The translations under genes and the position numbers were made by a program. A model generated the notes under the pieces. The model was not told the DNA's origin, searched no databases, and was given only the letters and a program-made list of their open reading frames with translations. Of a DNA stretch of 45,284 nucleotides, positions 1-10,868 are shown piece by piece; the first letter of the stretch is position 1, and every line of letters begins with the position of its first letter. Source of the stretch: Eimeria necatrix (lineage: Eukaryota > Apicomplexa > Conoidasida > Eucoccidiorida > Eimeriidae); NCBI RefSeq assembly GCF_000499385.1, contig NW_013653280.1, forward strand, positions 1 through 45,284, given 5' to 3'.

Positions 1-560
1 GGGTAGGTGGAGGATAGTCGGTTTTGCCTATCTCAGTGCACGGAGATTGAAGGGTGGAATTAGCGGGTGTGGATCGACGTGATTCTACCGCAAGAAGAAG
101 AACCAGCCTTAGCTGCGGGTACTATTCTTCACGCATGCGAGCTTCTCTGTTTTTGTTGAATAATCTCGGAGGCCTTGTGGAAATATACAATTTGTTTTGA
201 GTCGCTTCTCAGTGCCGAGCAGAGGGAAAGCGAAATTCTCCCGTGAAAAAGGTTCATTTTGATTGGCCTTCATGACTGGCTATGCAAGGCTCCTGATTAA
301 AAGCGTAGAGAGTAGAGGCTACCCCGCATGCGAGTTTCTGTACTGATATATCGGGGAGCGCAGACAGTAGGCGCAGGACGACGCTCTTTTGCTTGGGTTT
401 CACTAATCTGCATTCGGCGAGCCTCCGGTCACGGAGATGCGTTTGAAGTACGTGATTAAGGTGTGATGCATTCGCAGTCGAATGCGCGATATGGCGCATA
501 TTCATCTGTGCTCAGTCTGCGTGCGTGTTTGGAGGTGCCATGTTGCAGTTAGATTTTCCT
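1..560. other. No gene recognised
   Basis: Nothing codes convincingly. CGCATGCGAG appears at 132 and 325, each followed by a TTCT-rich stretch. Two weak acceptor-donor sites lie at 61 (TAG CGG GTGTGG) and 361 (CAG ACA GTAGGC). Confidence 0.6.
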
Positions 561-599
561 TTAGTTGCGTGGATTGAGGAATGCATCATATGAGTCAAG

Positions 600-611
600 C
601 AGTCAGTGCGT
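600..611 (+). other. Acceptor-N3-donor site (CAG TCA GTGCGT)
   Basis: First clear plus-strand site of the YAG-N3-GTRNG class. The same triplet and donor recur at 41454 (TAG TCA GTGCGT) in unrelated sequence. Confidence 0.4.
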
Positions 612-838
612 GTTTGTCAACGTGTTGAGGCTGGTTTTCTACGAATCATGCAGACAACGCGTGCCTATGCGCATGTTCAGGCTAGCTTTGACCATGCGCA
701 CGTGCACCGGGGAGCATGCGATTGTATTGAGGCCGTCCTATCAATTGAATGTCTTAGGTCGATGCTTGGTGAGGCGCGCAGTCTGTGAGTAGCGATGAGT
801 TGATCCTTCCGAGGTGCTAGGCTGAGTGCGTTGCGCAG

Positions 839-943
839 GTGGCTTGTCACCAGGTGTTTTGCACCAGTTTCAGCCGATTACTGTTTTTCCAGCTCGCGTA
901 TCGATAAGTGAGGCACAGAAACACAGCGAAGGGCTTTTGCGAA
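839..943 (+). CDS. Candidate internal exon (hypothetical, weak)
   Basis: An open stretch lies between an acceptor ending GCGCAG and a donor A|GTATAT. Read with two leading bases it encodes about 34 residues (GLSPGVLHQFQPITVFPAR and onward) and ends with one base of a split codon, which fits the phase of the exon candidate at 2985. The acceptor has no long pyrimidine tract and the donor is mediocre. No family is recognisable. It is kept only because it extends the phase chain upstream; an open frame of this size is common by chance here. Confidence 0.13.
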
Positions 944-1050
944 GTATATGCATGAAAACAACATGGCGGTTTGTTTTTGTGGTTAATTCCTGCTATTCAT
1001 CGGGCACGCCTAGTTGTTGCATTCACGTTCTGTGGAATGTGAAACTGCAG

Positions 1051-1157
1051 GCTGAGTATTGTTACATTGCGTGGATGAGTAATGATATGGAATATTGGTG
1101 TCGGGCCTTTTGGCCGTTAACTGTGTCGCACAGTGCCGGGTACAGCTCGATGCTGTG
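1051..1157 (+). repeat. 107-bp direct repeat, copy 1
   Basis: Starts GCTGAGTATTGTTACATTGC and ends GCTCGATGCTGTG. About six mismatches against copy 2, 1396 bp downstream. The high identity points to a recent event. Confidence 0.9.
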
Positions 1158-2084
1158 CATTTGCAGCAAGCACTGATACATATATTGCATAAAGACACAC
1201 AAAGATTTCCTTAACTAGACCCGCTTCGCGCAAATCCAGTGATCGATGCTTTTACGCGTTCGGGATCCACCAATGGTAAAGCTGCGCAAATGCAAGTAAG
1301 CCAACACATGTTTCTTTATTTAAAAGCTGACGCTTTCGAACGTTTGTTTCATGGTTCCGGACGGCCTTGCGTCTGGGCCTTCAGCTGCCTTCTAGTCTGA
1401 GGGGCAATGGTCTAGGCATTGGGCTAGCCCATTTACACGAGCGGCAGTAAAAGATTTTCTTGCTTATGGCCTACATACCTGCCTGACAATACGCATGCTG
1501 GCCCAGAGAGACATGGATGCCCTGCCCACAGCATTTGGGTCATTTACCGAAATTTGAGTGTATGCAGTGCACTGACATGCCTGAAAAGATTCTCGTTATG
1601 TCAGCAGTGCAGTGGAGAGCTGCGCACTATTGGATTGAAGTGGTGCGCAGTGTTGCTGTAGAATGTGGTATATGCGTTTGTTTATATGCGTAACTGCATT
1701 CGTGTGCTTCGATTGTGGGAATGTTGCAACGCAAATGTCTCGAAATCAGGTTTCTTTCAGGAAGAGCTGGAACGGAATTTAAATGCTTTTAGTTTGTTTG
1801 CGGCGCACAGGCCGTGGGTTGCAACTACGCGAACCGCGCAAGTCTACTATGCGAAGATGTTTGGGATGCTGGTTTGTGTGAGTGTCACGAGGAGGGCCAG
1901 TCGCTGTGTGTATTTTATTGTTCTGCTCTTTGCTCATGGGGTGGCGCTGAAGGGTTCTTGTGCATTCCGCTCTAGGCTACTGCTTACCGTAACCGCTGTC
2001 TGAGTGCATGAGCATATGTTTCTTGCAAGTGGAGAGTCTCGTTGGATATGAGAAGGTTCATTGCGGTTTATCTGTCCAAATCGC

Positions 2085-2392
2085 GATATTGACAAGAGAT
2101 GAAGCCATTGGTGTTCGCAATGTGATGCAGTGTCTGCGGAACTTGGATCCACATTTGTTGTGGCGCAGGCCCGCTTGTCTGAAGCGGAAGTGCATTTCCG
2201 CTTCAGACAGCGGAAGTGCACTTCCGCTTCTGCACTTCCGCTGTCTGAAGCGGAAGTGCACTTCCGCTTCAGACAGCGGAAGTGCACTTCTGCTTCATAC
2301 AACCGGGTCTGCGTCACAACAAATGTGGATCCAAGTTCCGCAGACATTGCGTCACATTGCGAACATCAATGGCTTCATCTCTTGCCAATATC
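2085..2392. mobile_element. 308-bp foldback (MITE-like) element
   Basis: Outer arms starting GATATTGACAAGAGATGAAG and ending CTTCATCTCTTGCCAATATC are near-perfect inverted repeats about 80-110 bp long, sharing GGATCCACATTTGTTGT and its complement. The core (about 2178-2298) is made of nested palindromes built on GAAGCGGAAGTGCA and its complement CTTCCGCTTC. It encodes no transposase; the open frames over it are made only of the repeated unit. I see no clear target-site duplication at the ends, so mobility is inferred from structure. Confidence 0.7.
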
Positions 2393-2446
2393 TGTGTGAA
2401 GTACTTAGCCTGATACATCCGCTCGCATGTGATATAGTTGATGGAA

Positions 2447-2553
2447 GCTGAGTATTGTTACATTGCGTGGATCAGTTAAGATATGGAATATTGGTGTCGG
2501 GCCCTTTGGCCGTTTACTGTGTCGCACAGTGCCGGGTACAGCTCGATGCTGTG
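2447..2553 (+). repeat. 107-bp direct repeat, copy 2
   Basis: Same length as copy 1 without gaps. It begins 54 bp after the end of the foldback element; copy 1 has no such element beside it. Confidence 0.9.
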
Positions 2554-2847
2554 AAAATGCATGGAATGTTGGACGCTTTTACCTACGAACCTGCCATCGA
2601 GCATCGCATTATTCATGTCCTCGGGCCATTCGTATTCCAGTGCTTTTTCTTTTTGTGCACCTTGCAACCACAGTTGGCGCGCGGAGTATCCCGAAAATAA
2701 AATCAGTTATAAACAGAACTTACATTTCATCTTATTTGCATACAAAGATTACGTCAAATCAGCGTCTCACCCCATGTAATCGGAAAAAATGCAAGCGCTT
2801 GATAATCAATGCGTACCTGCATGCCATCCTTTATTGATTGCTTTCAA

Positions 2848-2859
2848 CAGTGGGTAAGT
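2848..2859 (+). other. Acceptor-N3-donor site (CAG TGG GTAAGT)
   Basis: The acceptor tract is TTATTGATTGCTTTCAACAG and the donor is the general eukaryotic consensus GTAAGT. Either half would be accepted as a splice site on its own; only three bases separate them. Confidence 0.5.
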
Positions 2860-2984
2860 TATTAAACACCGAGATTATGCGTGTTTCGCTATCACACACA
2901 CAATTAGCCTACTAGCACGTTTGTAGGCTCATCATTTCCCTTAGTGTCGTGTCATTTCAATCGCATTGAAGCGTTTTATTTCAG

Positions 2985-3198
2985 CATTTGATAGCTTCTT
3001 CCCCCGTGGCTCCTTCGAAGTTGGCATCGTTGTTGGGAGAACAGGGAAGCTCAATGATAGGTTTCTTTATCCAGTGAAGGTGTATAGCAGTGGAAACGGG
3101 GCCATGCTACATATAGTTTACTTGCTGAAGTATCGAGCACACTTGGCTGTACCACTTCAAGGAGAAGAGCTTGCCTGTGCAATATTGCAATTTATTTG
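2985..3198 (+). CDS. Candidate exon of a helical-repeat protein
   Basis: The acceptor is strong (GCGTTTTATTTCAG). The exon opens with two bases of a split codon and stays open for about 70 codons to a donor TTTG|GTACAC; a second possible donor follows AAG at 3079 (GTGTAT), and the frame itself runs to a TAA at 3266. The second half alternates hydrophobic helices (AMLHIVYLLKYRAHL, then EELACAILQFIW), a pattern like the paired helices of RAP/FASTK-type repeat proteins. I see no catalytic motif. It would end in phase 2, which matches the one-base start of the next candidate at 3519. The helix resemblance is my reading and not a search result. Confidence 0.28.
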
Positions 3199-3518
3199 GT
3201 ACACTGCACGCCTAAGAGTTGGGCGATATAAAATGGGACGCTTGAGGCAAATGTTTCACATGAAGTAAATACACTGCGGCATTAGCATCAGTTGATTCGC
3301 TTTTGTGTAAGCTAAACAGCGCTGAGCGTCTGCGAATATTTTACTGCAGTACATACTTGCATGCCTGTTGACTCACGACAAAGGAAAAAAATGTGACTAG
3401 TCTTTAATAACATCAGGCTAAGCGGCATATTGAGCCTATAGAGCATGGCTCGGTGTAGAGATGCTCGGAGCTCACCTGATGGTGGTATTACTATTTTGCC
3501 ATATTCAGCCACGATTAG

Positions 3519-3592
3519 CTGCTGTATTCGAGAGCGGTGGAGTCCATATCATCAATTGCTCACAAAACTAAGACGTAACAATTTCGAAGAAA
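3519..3592 (+). CDS. Candidate short exon (25-residue helical segment)
   Basis: The exon is bounded by an acceptor CGATTAG and a very good donor GAAA|GTACGT. With one leading base it reads CCIRERWSPYHQLLTKL and on through RRNNFEE, ending one base into a codon. Length 74 nt gives phase 2 to phase 1, which bridges the candidates at 2985 and 4805. The peptide is a plausible amphipathic helix with charged turns, the sort of half-repeat found in helical RNA-binding repeat proteins. An alternative acceptor is the CAG 12 bases upstream, which would change the entry phase. Confidence 0.25.
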
Positions 3593-4513
3593 GTACGTTT
3601 GTTGGTAATTTGCTTTTTAACAGTTATGATATTGCTAAATGGTAGCTCTGAAGATACTGTGGTACCCATGGTACACAACAGCACGCTGACAGGCGATGGC
3701 ATCAACGCCTTTTCTCCGCTCATTTGTTCGCATGTGATTAGTTGAGAATTATTGATTGCCGCAATGCACAGGATGTGAGGATGTTTTCTCGAAGTTGGCC
3801 AGGGCTCATTGCTTTCACTTTATTCTTATTCCCTCGTGGGACAGTGCTTTATTGGGAGAATTTCCTCCTCATTTGGCCTGCTCCAACTTTCTTGAATTTG
3901 TCGAAATAGTCTACGGTGTAATAGATGAAATTGTGGTTCTCCGCATGCAGCAACTGGCATGCACGCGAGGTTGTGGAAGAATGGCGCAGGCGGGTTCGGT
4001 GTAGTGCAATAATATGTGCACAAGCTTGTAAGCCCCAAAGGAACCGATTACGATCAATTCTGATTGCCCGAGCTTTCATGTAATTCGACTCGACAATTGT
4101 GTCTTTGGCCATTCATACGTAACCGTCAGATCGAAATGATTGGCTTCGGCATGTTAGTGTGACAGGCAAACTTACCTGCCCACTACCAAGTTAACGTTCC
4201 GAGAATGGATGTGGCTTAGAAGCGAGAGCTGATATTAGCCTTATTATAAAGCGTGTATGCATGATTCTACACCGAGAAACTAGATAACTGGTTCAGCTAG
4301 ATCCCTGGGGACGGGGACCGATTTGGATCGCATCGTTTATCTAGGGCTGCCGTGACATTCGCGCACATATATACACACACATTTATTTTAGCGGAACGAC
4401 TGCTGTGTTTGATTTTTCGTGTGCGACAGCACGAATTTGATTGAAACAGGGATATTTGCGTGTCATAGAACAAGTCGGGGAATAGACTATTTAATGATCC
4501 TGGTGCTCGCCTT

Positions 4514-4525
4514 TAGCTGGTGAGT
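4514..4525 (+). other. Acceptor-N3-donor site (TAG CTG GTGAGT)
   Basis: Tract GGTGCTCGCCTTTAG, then CTG, then GTGAGT. It lies in the proposed intron between 3592 and 4805. The same CTG plus GTGAGC is seen at 39209. Confidence 0.5.
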
Positions 4526-4804
4526 GTCCAACTCGATAGATGAAACATCGGTGCTCTGAGAGGCCAGCGGAAGCTTGCATTCTGTGGGCCAATGCTGTTT
4601 ATTTGAATGGGGAGGATTGAAAGAAGTTACCATTCCGGTAATGTATATAAGCTGCAACTGAATGCATGTGAACCATGCTTTTTTCAACCATTCCATTAAG
4701 CGGAATTGTATTAATCCACAATGTGCCTGGAAAGTCAATTTTGCAATATTTTCATTGGATGTTTCCTGAGTCCCCTTCAAAAGGTTCAACATTGATCTGG
4801 TCAG

Positions 4805-4939
4805 TGCATTTACATGCTATCCCACCGGAGATACAAGAATTGACATTGTTAATCATGATGGCCAGCAACGTGCCTGTCAAAGCTGAATTAATCCCCCGGG
4901 ACGTCTTCAATACAAAGGATGTCAGTTTCCTGCTTATAC
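4805..4939 (+). CDS. Candidate exon of a helical-repeat protein
   Basis: The acceptor is CTGGTCAG and the donor ATAC|GTGTTT; the exon is 135 nt, phase 1 to phase 1. It encodes about 44 residues including EIQELTLLIMMASNVPV and, at the end, NTKDVSFLLI. The order helix, short turn, helix ending in a [K/R]DVSxLL-type motif is typical of the degenerate repeats in apicomplexan RAP-domain proteins, which bind organelle RNA. An alternative donor is GAT|GTCAGT at 4921. The frame also stays open upstream to 4675, so the acceptor choice rests on phase and site quality. Confidence 0.27.
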
Positions 4940-5118
4940 GTGTTTTTATACAAAGTATAACGAATTCTCTTGTGTGAATGCGTTACATTGTTTTCATCAA
5001 TCACGCCACGGGCTCTATGAAAAAACGCCTCGGTATTTCCTGCTACTGTTGTAGTCACAGCTATCGCTCTGCCAAATAAGAAATGAAAACGCACTAAAGA
5101 ATCAGCCTTTGTTATCCA

Positions 5119-5130
5119 CAGGCTGTGCGG
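5119..5130 (+). other. Acceptor-N3-donor site (CAG GCT GTGCGG)
   Basis: CAGGCTGTGCG occurs three times on the plus strand (5119, 6648, 30011) with unrelated flanks, so the core recurs without a surrounding repeat. Confidence 0.4.
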
Positions 5131-6315
5131 CTCACACTGTAGCAGTAATGCATGAGTATTTCGAAGATGCACCGATATCGCAATGTTTGTCCCCATGAGT
5201 TCCACATACATCACGATCCGCTAACTTGCGGCTTTGTCTCAGACCAATCTATTTGTCATACGCTTTCTGGAGGTCCAATGTTGCTTTGCAGTTCTGCTCT
5301 ATGCTCAACACTCGTGTCGGAAGCTCATCTGGCTTAACGCATGCGATGTTCGATGGACTAAATTATCCCACAACATTTCAGCTTTACATATCAAATATGG
5401 CTTTCCACATGAAAGAAACTCTTTTCAAGACGTACAGGCGTCCTGGCATAGTGAATATATTGGTTGGTATTGTCCAGAGGCGTTGCATCAGTTTGTGCGT
5501 CGCTTAGTCTATGTGCCATTTGACGCCGGTGGCGGCATACGCATTACGCAGCGCGCATCTCCCAATATATGGTTCTCGGGAATCTTCAGTGAATGCATTT
5601 AAAGTGTCATATATATGCCATTGCACTGCACGTGAAGTTGCACGGGTTGAGCAATCGAAAATTCCGCTCTGGAAAACGTTTAGTACACTCGAGCACAAGC
5701 AGCCTAAAGAGTTTTGCTTTGCATTGTATTTTGTGAGGACTAAAAAAATCCACGAGCCAGCACCATAAACTGCTTTCAAAGGTCTCACAGGCTCTACGCG
5801 AGCCTTTTCTTTTTTCATAAACCAGTAATCCTTTTTGAATCGCTAAAATAAGTAGCGAATCTGCGCCGTGTTCGATTAAGCACATGTTAAATGAAATTTA
5901 GACACGCACTTGTTAGTCAAACTGGATTCACATAATCTCCAGGAAAAATGTCGTTTTGGATGCACGCCTTCATGTGGCTTTTCGCTTTGAGTTAAAACTC
6001 GATGCGGCGCCTATTTCGTACAAAACGCTAGCACCAGCAAAAACAACCAGAGCAAACGCATGGAACAGAAAAGGTTGATTGTTAGAAGTGCTTGTAATGT
6101 GTGCTCGACGAGTACTTAGAGAGTGTGTTTTGGAGTAGTGAACCTGGAAAATGGCCATTCGCAGCGGTGGGCATTACTTTTCAGAGTGCGAATTCCCTGT
6201 TTTTCGTACCAAGTGCCATGCTCCGCAGCTGTGTGTTTCCCTGCAATATTGATTTATTTTTTGATGTAGATGCAACAGTTGACATCGGTTTATGATTCCC
6301 TTTCCTACAATGCAG

Positions 6316-6477
6316 GATGTACGCTGTGTCACCGAAACGCCATGCAGGCATCCAAGATGACCTCGAAGGCCGATTTTTACCTTCAGTTTCAACATCAGAT
6401 CGCACTCTTGCGGATCCTACGGCATGCCGTTTCTCAGAAACAAAATTGGATTTTTCTGATTCACGATATTACACGGC
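6316..6477 (+). CDS. Candidate exon; two overlapping open frames
   Basis: The acceptor is strong (CCCTTTCCTACAATGCAG) and the donor CGGC|GTATAG is fair. With two leading bases the exon reads CTLCHRNAMQASKMTSK, then ADFYLQFQHQIALLRILRHA, ending phase 1; this again looks like paired helices. A second frame (VSPKRHAGIQDDLEGRFLP and onward) is equally open over the same bases, so the frame is not certain. An alternative acceptor ATGCAG gives a start at 6348. The first bases, GAT followed by GTACGC, also form one of the three-base acceptor-donor sites described elsewhere, so a one-codon exon here is the competing reading. Confidence 0.26.
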
Positions 6478-6647
6478 GTATAGTGTTGCCGAACGGCCGT
6501 TTTTAAACATTGGAATGCGTTCCTAAGCACATCAAAGCATTACCGTGCAGTTTATAAAGCTGCCACGGTAGTTCTCTGACGCAGCTTGGCCCATTACAAT
6601 ACCCCGTGAAATTCCCGTGAGCACCGTATCCATTCATATGATTGCAT

Positions 6648-6659
6648 CAGGCTGTGCGT
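6648..6659 (+). other. Acceptor-N3-donor site (CAG GCT GTGCGT)
   Basis: Lies about 170 bp after the donor of the exon candidate at 6316; second of the three GCT sites. Confidence 0.45.
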
Positions 6660-7489
6660 TGTGTCTACTGAATGGTCTATTAATATGGAATTAGCTTGCC
6701 CAGTTTCAAGCAAGATTTGTTGAAGCAACCACCGGTGTAGTAAATGTTCACAATAGTACTTCAATCAAGCTAAAGCAAGACATGACACCATTATTTTTTT
6801 GAGGCGTCACGGTCCTGCGGTGAAGGCGAATAAAGTTGCCCTTAACATATATTGGAGTTTGGACCAAAATGCTTTGCTAGTGAGAGGCCCACTAAAAGTA
6901 TGCTAAGCGTCGATTTCCTCAGAAGTAACAAGATGAACGGAACACACTGAATATGATATGAGCTGAGCATCTGGACTGAGCGCGATAAAGTTGCCTTGCG
7001 CCAAGAAAATGCGCACTATATATTGAGTAGCTCCTGGGCTTCAGATATTTTGCATTTCCTTCGGTAGCACATATATAGTCGATCTACAAAAAGCTACGGT
7101 GGCGTGCGATTCTAAATAAGCCCATTGCGTACAATTTTTACTTCGAAAATCGAAGTGCATGGCTCGTACTACTTCCTGCGACGAAAGATGGCATATGGCA
7201 GATGCTTGCTGATCACAGCATATCCTCTGGGGATGGCTGCAGTGGTTCAAATAATATGCCTTCAGCAATCTGGCCAAGTAGAGTGAGTCCAACATTCGCA
7301 GTGCTGTACGAACTCAACTAATTCTCTGTCTGCGGAGGTGTTTGAAACTTAGGATGTAGGTTTTGAGTATGCTGATGTGTACATCTATTTGTTCTGAAGG
7401 ATCGTGGAGGGTCCTGAAAATATCTCTGCATAAGCGTTTTGCTGCGTGCCTCATTGGGGAACCTAAATTATTAAAGCAGTGGTATCCCC

Positions 7490-7521
7490 GCTGCGCAGAA
7501 TGTTCGCTGCGCAGCATGTTC
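7490..7521 (+). repeat. 16-bp tandem repeat, two copies
   Basis: GCTGCGCAGAATGTTC is followed directly by GCTGCGCAGCATGTTC, one mismatch. Confidence 0.85.
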
Positions 7522-8452
7522 GTCCTCTACTTCAGCATTGAACAGCTACTATAGATCGCAAAATTTTTGATATATACGGCATAGTGCCATATTGCCTCCG
7601 ATGCAGCAAAATGAGATCTATGCATTCACAGAACAAGTACGCAATATGACGCCAGTTCGCAAAATATGTCTCGAATCGCATTTGATTCGGCCTATTTTGG
7701 TGGTTTGCGTCAGAAAGTATGTTTTAAAGCCTTTTGCTTTGTTCTTGCTTCGCCAGATGCAGCTGGCCAGACGTATGCGTCATTAACAATGCATTTCGCC
7801 AACCCAACGGTTTCAGTTGTTAATTTCAGGGGTCAATGTGATGCTCGTTTTATCTTGAAGGCATAAAAGCCGCATGATGTTTCTTTCATGACATATTGCC
7901 GCCAATATAGCACCTATGACGTGGCTTGCAGGGGAAATATAGAGCGCTTCTTTGCACAGTCCTTTTGCCTTACCTTAGCGACAAACGAAATTACAGTACC
8001 AGTGGTAGATATATCCTTATCGTCGGAAAAGCAATTAGCAGTGCGACACTCGTATTGAATGGTCTGCATTTCATTCCTCGGGGGCATCCGGAGATGGTGA
8101 GACGAGACAGACAATACGCATGACCTGGCGAATGAACAAAACTGAGCTGCATTCATTGACACCATTTGTGTGCAATCCGTCATTGCTTAATGGCGAAAGC
8201 CGTACCCTCCAAATATTCCAGCATTGCTGTTGCTACGGGGCAGCTAGTCATGCAAAAAGCTACAGTGTTGAAGCATTCGTGGAAAGCGGCGTAACCAGGT
8301 CTTCAGCAGAAATTGTACTCAGGACGCATCTGTGCATGAAATTAATACCGTTCACTAATAAACGAATGATAGCGCTCATTGACTCCGATAAGCACTGTTG
8401 ATAGCTGCTAATGCTGTAATTTCCAGCCTTAGCGAATGAGACTGAATTCACC

Positions 8453-8464
8453 TAGGATGTAAGT
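8453..8464 (+). other. Acceptor-N3-donor site (TAG GAT GTAAGT)
   Basis: Tract GAATTCACCTAG and a consensus donor. Only 146 bp separate it from the next site at 8599, short enough to be a small intron in itself. Confidence 0.5.
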
Positions 8465-8598
8465 TCCATGCAAGTGGCTGTTTCGGAATGCTCTCGAAAC
8501 CGTGTCGAATATGTTTCTTGCTGGCATAATGTGACTAGCTGCTCTGTAATAGCATTATGATGGGCTGGATTCACAACATGAATATTTTTGTCCTTGTT

Positions 8599-8610
8599 CA
8601 GGTTGTAAGT
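8599..8610 (+). other. Acceptor-N3-donor site (CAG GTT GTAAGT)
   Basis: The tract TTTTTGTCCTTGTTCAG is one of the best acceptors seen, followed after GTT by GTAAGT. Confidence 0.52.
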
Positions 8611-8895
8611 CAGATAGGGCATCTTTTCTTGTTTATAAGCGCAAGATGAATCGCAACTGGAATTCTGTTCTGCGATCGTGAAATATTACGTTTTCGAGAT
8701 GTGTGGGAGCCACTATCTGAATGCTAAAAAAACGAAATGCGCGAATGCACATTTACACACGACAAATTTCATAGGAACACATTTTTGACCAGATGTTTCT
8801 AATTTCATGTCAGGCCATAGGCTGTGTATCAGACATTTCTACATTTCTGTGTGCTTCGCCGAATGTGAAACTTCTCTAACATCCGTACCAATTTC

Positions 8896-8907
8896 TAGGG
8901 AGTACGC
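8896..8907 (+). other. Acceptor-N3-donor site (TAG GGA GTACGC)
   Basis: Tract CCAATTTCTAG. It is 291 bp after the 8599 donor and just upstream of a 56-bp tandem duplication. Confidence 0.48.
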
Positions 8908-8929
8908 CGTGCATCTCGGCTGTTAGATA

Positions 8930-9041
8930 GAGTTTGTTTTCAGAGGCGTTTCATTCTAATCTCTCCTTCTATTGCAGTATGAGATATAATTGTTTACAGA
9001 GGCGTATCATTCAGATATCCCGTTTCATTGGAATACGAGAT
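8930..9041 (+). repeat. 56-bp tandem duplication
   Basis: Two units share CAGAGGCGTTTCATTC (second copy with ATC) at 8941 and 8997 and both end with GAGAT. It sits directly after the acceptor-donor site at 8896. Confidence 0.7.
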
Positions 9042-9834
9042 CTTATTGACCCAGTGTAGGATGCGAAAGACGGCGCCATTTGCTCCATCCTTATGCTGGA
9101 AGACTCAGCGTGAAGGAGACGCTTCAATTTGATATTGACAACATGCATCTTTTTCATAGTATATTAAGGAGTTCGAATCTCAAGAATTGTCTAAACGAGA
9201 ATACGCTCAGATTTCATCATATCTGATTGATTCCTCTACAGCCCGAACCGCCCTTTGTGCACCGCAAGATGGTGAGCATGACATTGTAGTGTAGACAGTG
9301 AAATACGCTGAGCATAATGAATTCGCATGCTGTCGCAGAACCGATTCATCGACTGCAATGTACGAATGTTGATTCATCAAGAGCCTCTGGCAGTACGAAA
9401 TAGTCTCCTGCTGTAATGCAACATGATAGGGTTCCCTAACCTCACGCTCCTTGTTGCAGATAGCTCTTACAAGCTTCTAGTGGTTTTGCTGGCACCCGTA
9501 AAGACCACTGTAACGCAGAGGCATTTTTTGTGCACGCTGAACGTTTGGCTGTTGTTAAGGACACGGTCAGTAGTTGCTCGTGACTACAGTCAACTGAAGC
9601 TGACGAGTGGATGATTCCAGGTTGACAGAAGCGTAAAACGCTGTTGCGACACCTCTAAACCCCAGAGCGTCCGTCTTGAAAGATCTAGCTGGAGGAGGGA
9701 TTTCATGAACAACTTAACTTCAGCATTTGTTGGCAGCATTGCACTGTTTCTTAGCAATACTGTACTGCTACGCCACCTTTTTGTATAGCAAGATTTCTCT
9801 AATTGAGTTCCTTCGCCAGTCTGTGGGTTTCACA

Positions 9835-9846
9835 TAGGAAGTAAGC
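9835..9846 (+). other. Acceptor-N3-donor site (TAG GAA GTAAGC)
   Basis: Tract GGTTTCACATAG. A second, weaker site (CAG TCT GTGGGT) starts 18 bp upstream at 9817, so two overlap in one 30-bp patch. Confidence 0.45.
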
Positions 9847-10856
9847 CGAATATAAGCAATTACATGGGCAGAGGGACACCCGATGGCGCTGTGTTCTATT
9901 ATTTCCCAGTTACGCCATTTCAACAGGAAATACATTGATAGTGCCACCGAAAATTCCTGCATTTTGGACACATTTTGAATGCGTTTGCAAAATGTGCGTG
10001 CTGTTTGGATGCCTGCGTGAGTGTCACTACTTTGCGAATATGATTAGAGTGTATATAGTGGATACTGCGAATGACAAGCTCACTAGTTGAAATTTCGGAC
10101 GACCTGGCATCCGTATATTTATGATATAAAGGCCTTTGTTCCGTGACAGTTTGTAGGTCTGGTACAAAAATATCGAGTTTTGCTTGTAATACGTGCAGGC
10201 CTGGTGAAATCTTGTCAGCCATCTCATCACAGTACCTCGACATGCACGAGCGCTGCACTCAAACGGTCACACCGCCTCTTGAATGTGCCGTCAATGTACA
10301 TCATATCATATTAGTTTGACTCCTCCGTTCTGCTTGCGCGCAAAAAGATGTGGTTTTCAGCCAAGTACCATATTGCTCGCCGTATTGGCTTGCTCTATTC
10401 CATTACTTTCTTGCATAGCATTAACAGTTAGTATCTGCAGCTGGGAGGTTATTCATCCTGCTACTTGGATTTGCTTTTTGTTGAAGCGATTATGCTGAAC
10501 GCTTCGCATGATGATAGTGCAACTCTCATGAGAAAATTTGGGGTGGGAATAGGACCGCAGGCACAGCAATTAGCTTGCAAGGGATTGCTGCAGGTCCCAA
10601 GAATGCGAAGTTGTCAATTGATTGCTGTAATGTGTTACTCAAGATGGCTGAAAAATGAGGCTCTTTCAATAAATTGGGGCTTCTCCTTATCTGCCCTGCC
10701 AGCATTCGTTCGTCCGCTCGCTGCAACTCCCCTAGCTTGAGAAGGCAGCTTGCTGTTTGCAAGCCATGGTAGCCGCGCATATACCTAATTTAGCGACAGT
10801 TCAGCATCAATTTTTCAGTAGAGCTTTTCTACGCAGTGCTCGATGTTTTGGGCCTC

Positions 10857-10868
10857 TAGGGCGTGCGT
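10857..10868 (+). other. Acceptor-N3-donor site (TAG GGC GTGCGT)
   Basis: Tract TGGGCCTCTAG. GGC with GTRCG or GTAAG recurs at 22136, 31316 and 38340. Confidence 0.45.

Noticed and set aside
1934..2451. Several 80-147 codon frames over 1.9-2.45 kb on both strands
   Set aside because: They are translations of the foldback element's palindromic word (repeating CLKRKCTSAS-type units), not genes.
9165..9195. B-box-like GAGTTCGAATCTC
   Set aside because: The T-arm stem does not pair and no A box lies upstream.
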